Shown here: positions 35,447 to 45,249 of the stretch, piece by piece
Numbering within the stretch: the first letter of the stretch is position 1
Layout: each line of letters opens with the position of its first letter
NCBI GenBank assembly: GCA_050248715.1
Contig: JBFWRV010000017.1
Span: forward strand, 27,291 to 91,290
DNA length: 64,000 bases
Reading direction: 5' to 3'
Source of the DNA: AWTP1-13 sp050248715
GTDB taxonomy: Bacteria > Pseudomonadota > Alphaproteobacteria > Rhizobiales > Hyphomicrobiaceae
Made by a program: the position numbers and the translations under genes
The notes under the pieces: generated by a model
What the model saw: the letters and a program-made list of their open reading frames with translations, nothing else
Told to the model about the DNA's origin: nothing
Databases searched by the model: none

Positions 35447-36205
35447 ATGGCCAACCGCACTCGCATCTCCAACGCCCGCGCCGACGCCGACAGCCGCGTG
35501 CCGCGCTATCTGCAGGTGGCGTCCGTGCTGCGGCGACGCATCCGCGACGGTCACTGGGCCGTGGGCGACAGAATTGCCACGCTCGAGGAACTGGAGCGCG
35601 AGTTCGGGGTCGCCCGCGTGACGATTCGCCAGGCGATCGACCTGCTGCACGGCGAGGACCTCGTGAAATCCTACCAGGGCCGCGGCACGTTCGTCACCAA
35701 GGCACCCGAGAACGACCGCTGGATCCAGCTCGCCACGGACTGGGAAAGCTTGATCGCGCCGATCCGCGACAACGTTCCCTTTCTGCTGCCCGATGGCGGG
35801 GACGTCCCGCCGCGAATCCTGCCCGACGACGGCGCGGCGGCCCCGGGCTACGTTTTCATCCGCAGCATCCAGAAGCGGGAGGGACGCACCTACGCCTTCG
35901 CCCGCGTGCACGTCGCCAGCCACATCCATGCACGCGCCCGCGGGCAGTTCGGCAAACGCGTCGCCCTGGCCGTGCTGTCGGAGATGGACGATCTGGAAAT
36001 CTCCCGCGCGCACCAGACGCTGGCGATCGGCGCTGCGGACATGGAGACTGCGCGCAATCTCGGCATCGCGCTGAATGCGCCCACGGCCGAGGCGCGCTGC
36101 GTCGTCACCGATGCCGGCGGCACGGTCATCTACGTAGGGGAGATCACCTATCCGGGGGACTGCGTGCGGCTCAATATCGAGCTGATCGGCGCAAAGGGCG
36201 GTTGA
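35447..36205 (+). CDS. GntR family transcriptional regulator with UTRA-type effector domain
   Basis: A 252-residue regulator. The N-terminal winged helix reads VPRYLQVASVLRRRI, GDRIATLEELEREFGVARVTIRQAIDLLHGEDLV, GRGTFV (about 18-82). The C-terminal part has YVFIRSIQKREGRTYAFARVHVA and the closing GGTVIYVGEITYPGD, as in UTRA (HutC-like) domains, which bind small carboxylates or sugars. It lies downstream of pxpC and upstream of the binding protein and Mo-hydroxylase operon, and is the best candidate to bind the shared dyads in this region; that link is inference. Confidence 0.88.
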   Translation: MANRTRISNARADADSRVPRYLQVASVLRRRIRDGHWAVGDRIATLEELEREFGVARVTIRQAIDLLHGEDLVKSYQGRGTFVTKAPENDRWIQLATDWESLIAPIRDNVPFLLPDGGDVPPRILPDDGAAAPGYVFIRSIQKREGRTYAFARVHVASHIHARARGQFGKRVALAVLSEMDDLEISRAHQTLAIGAADMETARNLGIALNAPTAEARCVVTDAGGTVIYVGEITYPGDCVRLNIELIGAKGG

Positions 36206-36436
36206 TCTCAAATCCGGACGATTGGTTCTTCGCGGGGCGTCATCCCGGTGTAGGCGGGCATCCATGCCACCTGCCTGCGTGCCGCCTCCCCGCTTCATGA
36301 CGGCTTTCGACCAGCCGACCGCCGCTGCGCGTTCGAAAGGTCCGTTCGCTGCTGCGAACCAGATCGCTTTCCAACGCTACGAATACGGGCCATCGTTCCG
36401 TAAGCGTCGTCTTCATTCCTGCGTAAGGTGACCGCT

Positions 36437-38026
36437 ATGAACAAGCCCATCGGCAGCTTGGCTTTTTTTGTTGCCTCGACTCTCGGCTTCGCATTTGCAG
36501 CCTCGGACGTGGCGGCGCAAACACCGAAGTCGGGCGGGACGTTGAATTTCGCTGTCGTTGCCAGTCCGCCCTCCTACGACTGCCACGCTGAGACGACATT
36601 CGCCGTCGTCCATCCGGTCACCCCGCACTATTCGCTGCTGCTCAAGATCAACGCGGCCAAGTATCCCGACGTCGCCGGAGACCTGGCGGAGAGCTGGATG
36701 TCGGCGCCGGACGGCATGAGCTACACGTTCAAGCTGCACAAGGGCGTGAAGTTCCACGACGGCTCGCCGCTGACATCCACCGATGTCAAGGCCAGCTATG
36801 AGCGGATCATCCGGCCGGGCCCCGGCGTCGTCTCGGTGCGCAAGTCCTACTACGAGGATTTCGGCGATATCGAAGCGCCGGACGAGCAGACCGTCGTCTT
36901 CAAGATGAAATCACGGGTGGCCGGCGTACTCGAGCTGCTGGCCTCGCCCTTCAACTGCATCTACAGCGCGGCCAAGCTGAAGCAGGGCGGCAACTATCCG
37001 GCACGCGAGATCATGGGATCGGGCGCTTTCGAATTCGTGGAGCACGTTCAGGGTTCGCATTGGACGGCAAAGCGCTTCGAGGGCTATTTCAAACCCGGCC
37101 GGCCGTATCTCGACGGCTTCAAGGCTTATTTCGTGAAATCGACAGCTGTGGTGCCGGGCATCCTCGGTGGCCAGTTCGACGCGGAGTTCCGCTTCCGCAC
37201 GCCGCCCGAGCGCGACTCTCTCGTCGAGAAGCTCGGCGACAAGGTCGTGGTGCACCAGCAGCCGCTGCTTGCCGGAAACATTTTCATCTTCAACACCAAG
37301 CGCCAGCCCTTCGACGACATCCGCGTGCGCCAGGCCCTGTCGCTGGCCGTCGACCGGTGGACCGGGGGTGAGAACATCGGCAAGATCTCCTCGCTGCGCT
37401 ATCCCGGCGGCGTCAATCGCCCGGGCTCGAAGTTGGCGCTGCCCGAGGCCGAGCTGGAGAAGATCCCGGGCTACTGGAGGGACGCCGAGGCCGCGCGGGC
37501 CGAGGCACGGCGCCTCCTGAAGGAAGCCGGACATGAGAACCTGGCATTCAAGTTCCTCAACAGGGCGGGCATCGAGAGCTACACCACGGGCGGCATCTAC
37601 GCCGTCGACCAGTGGCGGCGCATCGGCGTGAAGGCGACGCACGAGTTGCTCGAGACCAAGATCTACCAGGAGAACCTCGCCACGGGGAACTACGAGGTCG
37701 GGATGGAATTCATATCGGACTACCTCGACGATCCCACCCAGAACTTCGTCAAATTCCTGAGCAAGAAGCTCTCTCCGCTCGGCTACTCGGGGCACGAGGA
37801 CACCAAGATCGACGCCCTCTACGAGAAGCAGCGCAGCACGCTCGACCCCGCCGAGCGCACAAAGATCGTGCGCGAGCTGGACAAGTACGTTCTCACCACC
37901 GCCTACTCCGTGCCGTTCCTTTGGAGCCAGCGCATCGTCGCCCTGCCGGTCCGGGTGAAGGGCTGGAACATGACGCCATCGCACTATCTGTCGCAGGATC
38001 TCGTCGACGTCTGGCTCGACCGGTGA
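36437..38026 (+). CDS. ABC transporter substrate-binding protein, family 5 (oligopeptide/nickel type)
   Basis: A 529-residue SBP_bac_5 protein with a signal peptide (FFVASTLGFAFAASDVAAQ), then PKSGGTLNFAVV, SYTFKLHKGVKFHDGSPLTSTDVKASYERI-type lobe I, and VRQALSLAVDRW and RRIGVKATHELLETKIYQ-type lobe II. It would bind a peptide or other oligomeric solute in the periplasm. No family 5 permease or ATPase gene is in the window, so it is an orphan or works with a distant transporter. ATG 36437, with AAGG six to seven bases upstream, is preferred over the GTG at 36428. Confidence 0.9.
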   Translation: MNKPIGSLAFFVASTLGFAFAASDVAAQTPKSGGTLNFAVVASPPSYDCHAETTFAVVHPVTPHYSLLLKINAAKYPDVAGDLAESWMSAPDGMSYTFKLHKGVKFHDGSPLTSTDVKASYERIIRPGPGVVSVRKSYYEDFGDIEAPDEQTVVFKMKSRVAGVLELLASPFNCIYSAAKLKQGGNYPAREIMGSGAFEFVEHVQGSHWTAKRFEGYFKPGRPYLDGFKAYFVKSTAVVPGILGGQFDAEFRFRTPPERDSLVEKLGDKVVVHQQPLLAGNIFIFNTKRQPFDDIRVRQALSLAVDRWTGGENIGKISSLRYPGGVNRPGSKLALPEAELEKIPGYWRDAEAARAEARRLLKEAGHENLAFKFLNRAGIESYTTGGIYAVDQWRRIGVKATHELLETKIYQENLATGNYEVGMEFISDYLDDPTQNFVKFLSKKLSPLGYSGHEDTKIDALYEKQRSTLDPAERTKIVRELDKYVLTTAYSVPFLWSQRIVALPVRVKGWNMTPSHYLSQDLVDVWLDR

Positions 38027-38100
38027 GCCGAGGATCCGCTGCGAGGCAGATTTGACGAGACCTCCGCACTGAATCACTGCAACGGCAGCTTGCGATCAAC

Positions 38101-38120
38101 TTGTGCTAGATATAGTACAA
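38101..38120 (+). promoter_or_regulatory. Operator-like dyad TTGTGCTA-GATA-TAGTACAA
   Basis: Extended arms AACTTGT (38098-38104) and ACAAGTT (38117-38123) pair perfectly around an AT-rich centre. It matches TTGTNCTANNNNTAGNACAA together with 26794-26813. TATAGT (38111-38116) inside it is a good -10 box, with TTGCGA at 38090-38095 as a weak -35, so a bound repressor would block the promoter. It lies 187 bases upstream of the Mo-hydroxylase operon; the interval 38166-38260 holds a degenerate TGTCGAAGGACGGG-type repeat. Confidence 0.6.
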
Positions 38121-38306
38121 GTTGACGCTCTTGCCGGACGTCCCGGCAGAAGCGCATTCGATGTCGCCTGTCGAAGGACGGGCAACGCATGGCGTTCCGT
38201 GCTTCGACTGCCTCAGCACGGGGACAGGCTCGGCACGAGGGAACAGGCTTAGCAGGGACAGGCCCGACATGGGGTCGACAGGGGCTGAACGGGGCGCACG
38301 ACGAGC

Positions 38307-40652
38307 GTGACACAGCAAGGGATCGGCGCGCGGCTGCTGCGCAAGGAAGACGACCGCTACATGCGCGGCCGCGGCCAGTACGTGGGCGACATCCGGTTGC
38401 CGGGCATGCTGGAGGTGGCATTTGTCCGCAGCCCGTTGGCGCATGCGCGCATCAAGGACATACGCATCCCGGCGGCAATCCAGGATCGCGTGTTCCTCGC
38501 CGAGGACCTTGCCGACGTAGCGCCCATCCGCGCCGACACGACTTTGCCGGGGTTCAAATCCTCGCTGCAGCCCATCCTCGCGACGAGCAAGGTGCGCTAC
38601 GTCGGCGAACTCATCGCCATGTGCGTGGCGCCGACCCGCGCGGAGGCCGAGGACCTCGCCGGGGAGGTCGAGCTCGATCTCGAACCGCTCGCCGTCGTCT
38701 CCGACATGCTCGAGGCCCGCAAAAGCAGCGCTCCGCTGGTGCACGAGCACTGGGGCGACAACCTCTTCCTGACCAGCTCCATGGAGGTGGACTTCGAGGC
38801 GGTGAAGGCGAAGGCCGCCGTCTCGATCACGCGCGAGCTGCGCACGTCGCGCCAGGTCATGAGCCCGCTGGAGGGCCGCGGGGTGGTCGCGAGTTGGCAC
38901 TCCCGCCTCGGACAGCTGCTGTTTCACACCTCGACGCAGCAACCCCACATCGTGCGCTCCGGCCTTGCGGAATGCCTCGGCATCGACGAGGGCCAGATCC
39001 GCGTGGTGGCCCCCGACGTGGGCGGCGGCTTCGGCTACAAGGGCATCCTGTGTCCCGAGGAGGTGGCGCTGGCGTGGGGAACCCGCAAGCTCGGCGCGCC
39101 GCTGCGCTGGCTGGAGGATCGCCGCGAGAACCTGACCGCCAACGCCAACTGCCGCGAGCACCACTACGTCCTGACGGCCTATGCCGACGCGGACGGGCGC
39201 CTGCTGGCGCTCGACTGCGAGGCTACCGTCGATTCCGGTGCCTATTCGGCCTACCCTTTCTCCGCTTGCCTGGAAGCGGGCCAGATCGTGTCGATCCTGC
39301 CCGGCCTCTACGACTTTCCGCACTACCGCTGCCGTGCCTACTCGGTGGCCACCAACAAGCCGCCCATTCTGCCCTACCGCGGCGTTGCGCGGACCGGCGT
39401 GTGCTTCGCGCTGGAGGTCACGCTGGAGGCGCTGGCGCGCAAGCTCGGCATCGAGCCCAACGAGCTGCGCTTCAAGAGCCTGGTGCGCCCCGAGCAGATG
39501 CCGTTCGACAACATCGCCAAGCGCCATTTCGATTCCGGGAACTACCCGGAAGCCCTGTGCCGGGCGTCGGCCGCAATCCGCCTCGACGAGGTGCGCCGGC
39601 GCCAGAAGCGGGGAGAGCCGGACGGCCGGCGGATCGGCATCGGCTTCGGGATGTACTCCGAGCAGGCCGGCCACGGCACCAGCGTCTATGCGGCCTGGGG
39701 CATCCCCATGGTCCCCGGTCACGAACAATGTCAGGCCCGCTTCACGGCCGACGGCGCGCTCGAGCTCAGGATCGGCGCCCACAGCCATGGCCAAGGCCTC
39801 GAGACCACCCTGTCGCAGGTTGCCCACTCGATCCTCGGCGTGGCCCATGACCGCATCAAGCTTGTGCACGGCGACACAGCCGAGACCCCCTATTCGACGG
39901 GCACCTGGGGCTCGCGGTGCATGATCATGTCGGGCGGCGCCGTGGCTGCCGCCTGCGACGATCTCAAGGCGCGCGTGCTCAAGATCGGCGCCGGCCTGCT
40001 GCAGGCAAAGGTCGCCGACGTGCGGCTCGTCGCCGGCGAGGTGGTCGGACCGTCCGGGCGGGTGTCCGTCACCGACGTGGCGCGCACCTGGTATCGCCGG
40101 CCGCAGGATTTGCCGCCCGACGTCGACCCCGGCGGTCTCGATGTGACCTCGGGCTACAAGGCCAAGCGCGACACGGGCACGTTCAGCTACGCCGCTCATG
40201 CCGCCGTCGTCGCCGTAGATACCGAGACCGGCGAGCTCGAGATCCTGGACTACGTGGTGGTGGAGGATGGCGGCGTGCTGGTCAATCCCATGATCGTCGA
40301 CGGCCAGATCCTCGGCGGCGCGGCGCAGGGCATCGGCACGGCGCTCTACGAGGAGATGCGGTTCGACGCTCAGGGTCAGCCGCAGGCTTCCACGCTCTCC
40401 GACTACCTGCTGCCGGGCCCAGCCGAGATGCCGGAGATCCGCATCCTGCACATGGAGACACCCTCTCCGTACACGCGCTTCGGGCAGAAGGGGCTCGGCG
40501 AGGGCGGAGCGATCGCGCCGCCCGCCGCCATCACCAATGCCATCAACGACGCGCTGAAGGGGACCGGCGCGGAGCTGCTCGTGTCGCCGGTCACCCCGCG
40601 CCGCATCGTCGAGGCGATCGAGCGCGCTCGGGCGAAGGCGGACGCCGCATGA
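38307..40652 (+). CDS. Molybdenum hydroxylase large (Mo-cofactor) subunit, xanthine dehydrogenase family
   Basis: A 781-residue catalytic subunit. The N-terminal Ald_Xan_dh domain (RLLRKEDDRYMRGRGQYVGDI) is followed by VAPDVGGGFGYKG, EGRGVVASWH-type loops, GAHSHGQGLETTLSQVA and the GLGEGGAIAPPAAITNA motif with the catalytic Glu. The AYXCSFR active-site loop of CO dehydrogenase is not seen, so it is not a form I CoxL; it probably hydroxylates a heterocycle, aldehyde or acid. The start is GTG at 38307. Its stop overlaps the next gene (ATGA). Confidence 0.92.
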   Translation: MTQQGIGARLLRKEDDRYMRGRGQYVGDIRLPGMLEVAFVRSPLAHARIKDIRIPAAIQDRVFLAEDLADVAPIRADTTLPGFKSSLQPILATSKVRYVGELIAMCVAPTRAEAEDLAGEVELDLEPLAVVSDMLEARKSSAPLVHEHWGDNLFLTSSMEVDFEAVKAKAAVSITRELRTSRQVMSPLEGRGVVASWHSRLGQLLFHTSTQQPHIVRSGLAECLGIDEGQIRVVAPDVGGGFGYKGILCPEEVALAWGTRKLGAPLRWLEDRRENLTANANCREHHYVLTAYADADGRLLALDCEATVDSGAYSAYPFSACLEAGQIVSILPGLYDFPHYRCRAYSVATNKPPILPYRGVARTGVCFALEVTLEALARKLGIEPNELRFKSLVRPEQMPFDNIAKRHFDSGNYPEALCRASAAIRLDEVRRRQKRGEPDGRRIGIGFGMYSEQAGHGTSVYAAWGIPMVPGHEQCQARFTADGALELRIGAHSHGQGLETTLSQVAHSILGVAHDRIKLVHGDTAETPYSTGTWGSRCMIMSGGAVAAACDDLKARVLKIGAGLLQAKVADVRLVAGEVVGPSGRVSVTDVARTWYRRPQDLPPDVDPGGLDVTSGYKAKRDTGTFSYAAHAAVVAVDTETGELEILDYVVVEDGGVLVNPMIVDGQILGGAAQGIGTALYEEMRFDAQGQPQASTLSDYLLPGPAEMPEIRILHMETPSPYTRFGQKGLGEGGAIAPPAAITNAINDALKGTGAELLVSPVTPRRIVEAIERARAKADAA

Positions 40653-41470
40653 AGCCCGTCGCCTTCGACTACGCGCGCCCGACATCGCTGTCCCAGGCGC
40701 TGGCGATGCTGGCAGGCAACGCCGGGGCAAAGGTGCTGGCAGGCGGACAGACGCTCGGCCCCATGCTCAACCTGAGGCTCGCCCAGCCGCTGCTGCTCGT
40801 CGACATCACGCGCATCGAGGAGCTTGCCGCCGCCACCGAGGACGCCGACAGCGTGACCATCGGCGCCATCGTCACGCATGCGGCCATCGAGGACGGCCGG
40901 GCGCCCGATCCCACCGGCGGCTTCATGCGCACGGTGGCGCGCGGCATCGCCTATCGCGCCGTGCGCACGCGCGGCACCATCGGCGGCAGCCTGGCGCATG
41001 CCGATCCGGCTGCCGACTGGCTCACCTGCCTCTCGGCACTCGGTGCCGACACGCTGATTGCCGGTGCGAACGGCACGCGTGCCGTGCCCGTTGCCGGCTT
41101 CGTGCGCGGTGCCATGGAGACGGCGCTGGGCGCGCACGAGCTGCTCGCGGCGGTGCGCATTCCCAAATTCTCGAGCGCTGCCCGCTTCGGCTTCCACAAG
41201 ATCTGCCGCAAGGTGGGCGAGTTCGCCGACGCCATCGGCGTCGCGGTGCATGAGCCGGCACGGCAGCTCGTACGCATCGCTTCCAGCACGCCGGCGGCCG
41301 GCCCGATCGTGATCGACGCGACCGACCTGCAACCGGGGCGCGGTCAGCTCCCCGACACAGCGGAGCTGAGGAAACGCCTCGTGTCCGCAGGCCTTCCCGG
41401 CGATGGCTACGCGACGCGGCTCTATGCCGTCGCGGTGCGGCGCGCCCTTCAGGACATCGGTGCCCCATGA
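40649..41470 (+). CDS. Molybdenum hydroxylase FAD-binding subunit
   Basis: A 273-residue CoxM-like medium subunit: FDYARPTSLSQALAML, AKVLAGGQTLGPMLNLRLAQP (FAD pyrophosphate loop) and TRGTIGGSLAHADPAADW (second FAD loop). It carries electrons from the Fe-S subunit to the acceptor. ATGA overlaps on both sides show strict co-translation of the three subunits. Confidence 0.92.
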   Translation: MKPVAFDYARPTSLSQALAMLAGNAGAKVLAGGQTLGPMLNLRLAQPLLLVDITRIEELAAATEDADSVTIGAIVTHAAIEDGRAPDPTGGFMRTVARGIAYRAVRTRGTIGGSLAHADPAADWLTCLSALGADTLIAGANGTRAVPVAGFVRGAMETALGAHELLAAVRIPKFSSAARFGFHKICRKVGEFADAIGVAVHEPARQLVRIASSTPAAGPIVIDATDLQPGRGQLPDTAELRKRLVSAGLPGDGYATRLYAVAVRRALQDIGAP

Positions 41471-42765
41471 CGCGCGTTGCTCTCACCGTCAACGGCAAGG
41501 CTTTCACGGCCGAGGTGGCGCCGCGCACCCATCTTGCCGACTTCCTGCGCGATCAGCTGCTGCTCACCGGCACGCACATCGGCTGCGAGCACGGCATCTG
41601 CGGCGCCTGCACCGTGGAGATCGACGGCGAGATCGCCCGCTCCTGCATCACCTATGCGGTGGCCTGCGACGGCGCCCGCGTCCGCACCATCGAGGGCTTC
41701 GACGACGATGCGCTAATGGGGCATCTGCGCCAGGCCTTCACCGAGGCGCACGCGCTGCAGTGCGGCTACTGCACGCCCGGGATGCTGATCGCGGCGCGCG
41801 ACCTCGTGCGGCGCAAGCAGGGCCTGTCGCGGGCCGACATCCGCCTCGAGATGAGCGGCAATCTTTGCCGCTGCACGGGTTATGCCGGCATCGTCGATGC
41901 CATCGAGCGCGTGATGGCCGAGCCCGCCATCCCCGCAACTCTCCCCCGGCATGCCGAGGGTGGCATGGATGCCCATCGTCGTGCTGGAGGCGCGTCTTCG
42001 GCGCGACGCGGGCATGATGTCGATGGATGGCTCGGTCCCCCGCCCGGACCCGTCGCATCGCCCGGTTCTTCATTTGGCGTGGAAACGAGGCCAGCACCGC
42101 CCGCAGCCCTCGCGCCGACGCCGGTCCAGGCGCGGCCGGGTGTCGCGACACCGATCGAGGTCACGGTCGGACAAATGGAGGAGGCCGGGGGCACCACGCG
42201 CCTCTCTCAGAGCTTCGTGCTGCCGCATCCGCGCGAGGCGGTCTGGGCGCTGATGTCCGATGTCGGGAAGGTTGCCCGCTGTATGCCGGGGCTGGCGCTC
42301 GACGCACCACCGCAAGACGGCAAGGTCGCCGGCCGGCTGGAAGCCAGGATCGGCCCCATTGCCGCAAGCTTCGCGGGCGAGGCGACCATCCAGCGCCATG
42401 ACAGCGAATACCGCCAGGTCATCGAGGGGCGGGGCGGCGACAAGCGCAGCGGCTCGCTGGCCTCGGGCAGCGTCGACTACCGGTTGTCGGCCGCCACCGA
42501 TGCGACGGGCCGGGACGCAACGCGCGTGGACGTCATCATCAGCTACGCGCTGGCGGGGCCGCTGGCCCAGGTCGGACGCTCGGGTCTCGTGCGCGATCTC
42601 GTGCGCCGCATCGGCGAGGCGTTCGCGCAGAACCTGGACGCCGAATTGCGCAACCCGGGCGGAGCGCTGCCGCAGGCACAGCTGGGCGGCCTGTCGCTGC
42701 TGGCCCAGGCAATCGTCGACCGCGTCCGCGCCTGGTTTGCCCACATGCTGGGACGCACCCGCTGA
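41467..42765 (+). CDS. Fusion of Mo-hydroxylase iron-sulfur subunit (CoxS) and CoxG-type SRPBCC domain
   Basis: A 432-residue fusion. Residues 1-155 are the [2Fe-2S] subunit: plant-type cluster GCEHGICGACT and second cluster CGYCTPGM with CRCTGY. Residues from about 230 are a CoxG/SRPBCC domain (FVLPHPREAVWALMSDVGKVARCMPGL), ending in a hydrophobic tail region (LSLLAQAIVDRVRAWFAHML). CoxG anchors CO dehydrogenase to the membrane in Afipia/Oligotropha; fusion would tether this hydroxylase by its Fe-S subunit. The Pro-, Ala- and Arg-rich linker overlaps a probable repeat remnant at 41967-42014. Confidence 0.9.
   Translation: MTRVALTVNGKAFTAEVAPRTHLADFLRDQLLLTGTHIGCEHGICGACTVEIDGEIARSCITYAVACDGARVRTIEGFDDDALMGHLRQAFTEAHALQCGYCTPGMLIAARDLVRRKQGLSRADIRLEMSGNLCRCTGYAGIVDAIERVMAEPAIPATLPRHAEGGMDAHRRAGGASSARRGHDVDGWLGPPPGPVASPGSSFGVETRPAPPAALAPTPVQARPGVATPIEVTVGQMEEAGGTTRLSQSFVLPHPREAVWALMSDVGKVARCMPGLALDAPPQDGKVAGRLEARIGPIAASFAGEATIQRHDSEYRQVIEGRGGDKRSGSLASGSVDYRLSAATDATGRDATRVDVIISYALAGPLAQVGRSGLVRDLVRRIGEAFAQNLDAELRNPGGALPQAQLGGLSLLAQAIVDRVRAWFAHMLGRTR
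41967..42014. repeat. Probable remnant of repeat family C inside the CoxS-CoxG linker
   Basis: CCCATCGT, GGCGCGTCTTCG and CGACG in the same order as on the reverse strand of 10068-10120. The copy is diverged but stays in frame, coding linker residues about 168-183. Confidence 0.45.
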
Positions 42766-42773
42766 ACCCATGC

Positions 42774-42920
42774 TCAGCCCCCGTGCTGAGCGTGTCGAAG
42801 CACGGTTTTGGTGAACGCTGCCGGTCCTTCGACAGGCTCAGGACGGCGGCGTGCGTGGGCCAAGGTCTCCAGCCGTGTGCTGGACCCTGTGCTGAGCTTG
42901 TCGAAGCACGGTCTGGTGAA
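42774..42920. repeat. Repeat family E (GAGCTTGTCGAAGC / CCTTCGACAGGCTCAGG)
   Basis: Two tandem partial units: CTGAGCGTGTCGAAGCACGG ... GTCCTTCGACAGGCTCAGGAC, then CTGAGCTTGTCGAAGCACGG. The arms can pair. It fills the gap between the convergent CoxS-CoxG and dapD genes. The same family occurs at 49925-50130 and, degenerate, at 38166-38260. Confidence 0.8.
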
Positions 42921-42929
42921 CCGCGAGCC

Positions 42930-43772
<843 letters not shown>

Positions 43773-43974
43773 GGGGAGCGTTTCTGGCGCGGCGCGGCAG
43801 CATCTGTCAATTGGAACCGATCGGCAACGTCCTTTTCCCCTTGCGAGGAGCGACATGGGGAATTGCGGACATGTCCCGTCCCCCATCTCCAACCCCACGC
43901 AGGGGCCGCCGCGGCTTGCACATGAGCAGAACGAGCTCTAGCAATCTCTGTAAGAACACGAGAGGAAACCAAAG

Positions 43975-45249
43975 GTGGCAGCACCGCCTCGGCCGGCGGC
44001 GGAGGGTGCGCCCGAGCGAGGCAGCAGCATGCTCGACCTGCTGAGCGGCATCCGCGTGGTGAGCTTCAATCACTTCCTGCTGGGGCCGATGGGCATCCAG
44101 GCGCTGGGCGATCTGGGCGCCGATGTGATCTCGGTGGAGAATTCCGACGGCGCCTGGCAGCGGCACTGGAGCTGCGGCGACCTGTGGCACGACGGCCAGA
44201 GCATGCTGCATCTGTGCGCCAATCGGAACAAGCGCAGCGTCGCCATCGATCTCAAATCCGAGAAAGGGCGGGAAATCGCGCTGCGGCTCGTCGATACGGC
44301 CGATGTCGTAGCGGAGAACTTCAGGCCCGGCGTAATGGCCAAGCTCGGCCTCGATTACGAGACGCTGAAGGCGCGCAAGCCGGACCTCATCTATGCCTCC
44401 GCGTCGGGTTATGGTCCCGATGGTCCCTACGCGGAAAGGCCCGGGCAGGACCTGCTGGCGCAAGCGCTGTTCGGGCTGATGGCCATCACCGGCCAGGCGA
44501 CGACAGGACCGCGTCCCGTCGGCGCCTCCGTGGTCGACCACCACGGCGCGGCGCTGTTCGCCATGGGCATCCTCGCCGCCATCGTGCGTCGGCAAAGGAC
44601 CGGACAGGGCTGCCGCGTCGATGCCAGCCTGATGCAGGCGGCGCTCGATCTGCAGATGGAGCCGCTCGTCTCGTGGCTCAATGCTGCGGAGAAGCCGCGA
44701 TCGATCCACACGCACCGGCATGTCGCCGGCTGGCACTACGCTGCTCCCTACGGCGTCTACGCCACCAGGGACGGCCACCTCGTCATTTCGCTTTCCACGC
44801 TAGCGAGCCTGGCCGAGGCCACGGGGGAGCCGCGGCTGGCCGAGTATTCCGCGCGGGACACCTGGACGAAGCAGGACGAGATCGGCGCCCTGATCGCCGG
44901 ACGCATCGCGACCGCCACCACGGCGGAATGGATGCGGCGCATGCAGCCCCTGGGCATCTGGCACGCGCCCGTCCAAGGCTACGCCGAGATTGCCGCCGAC
45001 TCCCAGGTGGAGCACATGCAGTCCCTCGTCACGGTGCCGGGCGCCGGCGAAAGCGGTGCACCCGTGACGCTCCTCAACCACCCCGTGCTCTATGACGGCG
45101 AAAAGGCCGGCATACGCCTGGCGCCGCAGCGGCTCGGCGCGCAGACCGCGGAGGTTCTGCAGGAGCTGGGTTTCGACACGAGCGAGATCGAGGCGCTTGC
45201 AAGGGGCAAAGTTGTCAGGCTTGCAGATCACGGAGCGGAGCAATCATGA
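43975..45249 (+). CDS. CaiB/BaiF (family III) CoA transferase
   Basis: About 424 residues from GTG 43975 (with AGAGGA upstream), or 406 from ATG 44029. Family III marks: LLSGIRVVSFNHFLLGPMG, LGADVISVE, NKRSVAIDLKSEKGRE, VAENFRPGVMAKLGLDY and GPYAERPGQDLLAQALFG, where the Asp after RPGQ is the expected catalytic residue that forms the aspartyl-CoA anhydride. It moves CoA between acids; substrates are unknown. It is coupled by ATGA to a MaoC hydratase, suggesting a hydroxyacyl or enoyl-CoA pathway. Confidence 0.93.
   Translation: MAAPPRPAAEGAPERGSSMLDLLSGIRVVSFNHFLLGPMGIQALGDLGADVISVENSDGAWQRHWSCGDLWHDGQSMLHLCANRNKRSVAIDLKSEKGREIALRLVDTADVVAENFRPGVMAKLGLDYETLKARKPDLIYASASGYGPDGPYAERPGQDLLAQALFGLMAITGQATTGPRPVGASVVDHHGAALFAMGILAAIVRRQRTGQGCRVDASLMQAALDLQMEPLVSWLNAAEKPRSIHTHRHVAGWHYAAPYGVYATRDGHLVISLSTLASLAEATGEPRLAEYSARDTWTKQDEIGALIAGRIATATTAEWMRRMQPLGIWHAPVQGYAEIAADSQVEHMQSLVTVPGAGESGAPVTLLNHPVLYDGEKAGIRLAPQRLGAQTAEVLQELGFDTSEIEALARGKVVRLADHGAEQS

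Noticed and set aside
38307..42765. Carbon monoxide dehydrogenase (coxMSL) as the identity of the Mo hydroxylase
   Set aside because: The CoxL active-site loop AYXCSFR is not found, and the CoxG-like fusion alone does not prove CO use. A general Mo hydroxylase is the safer call.
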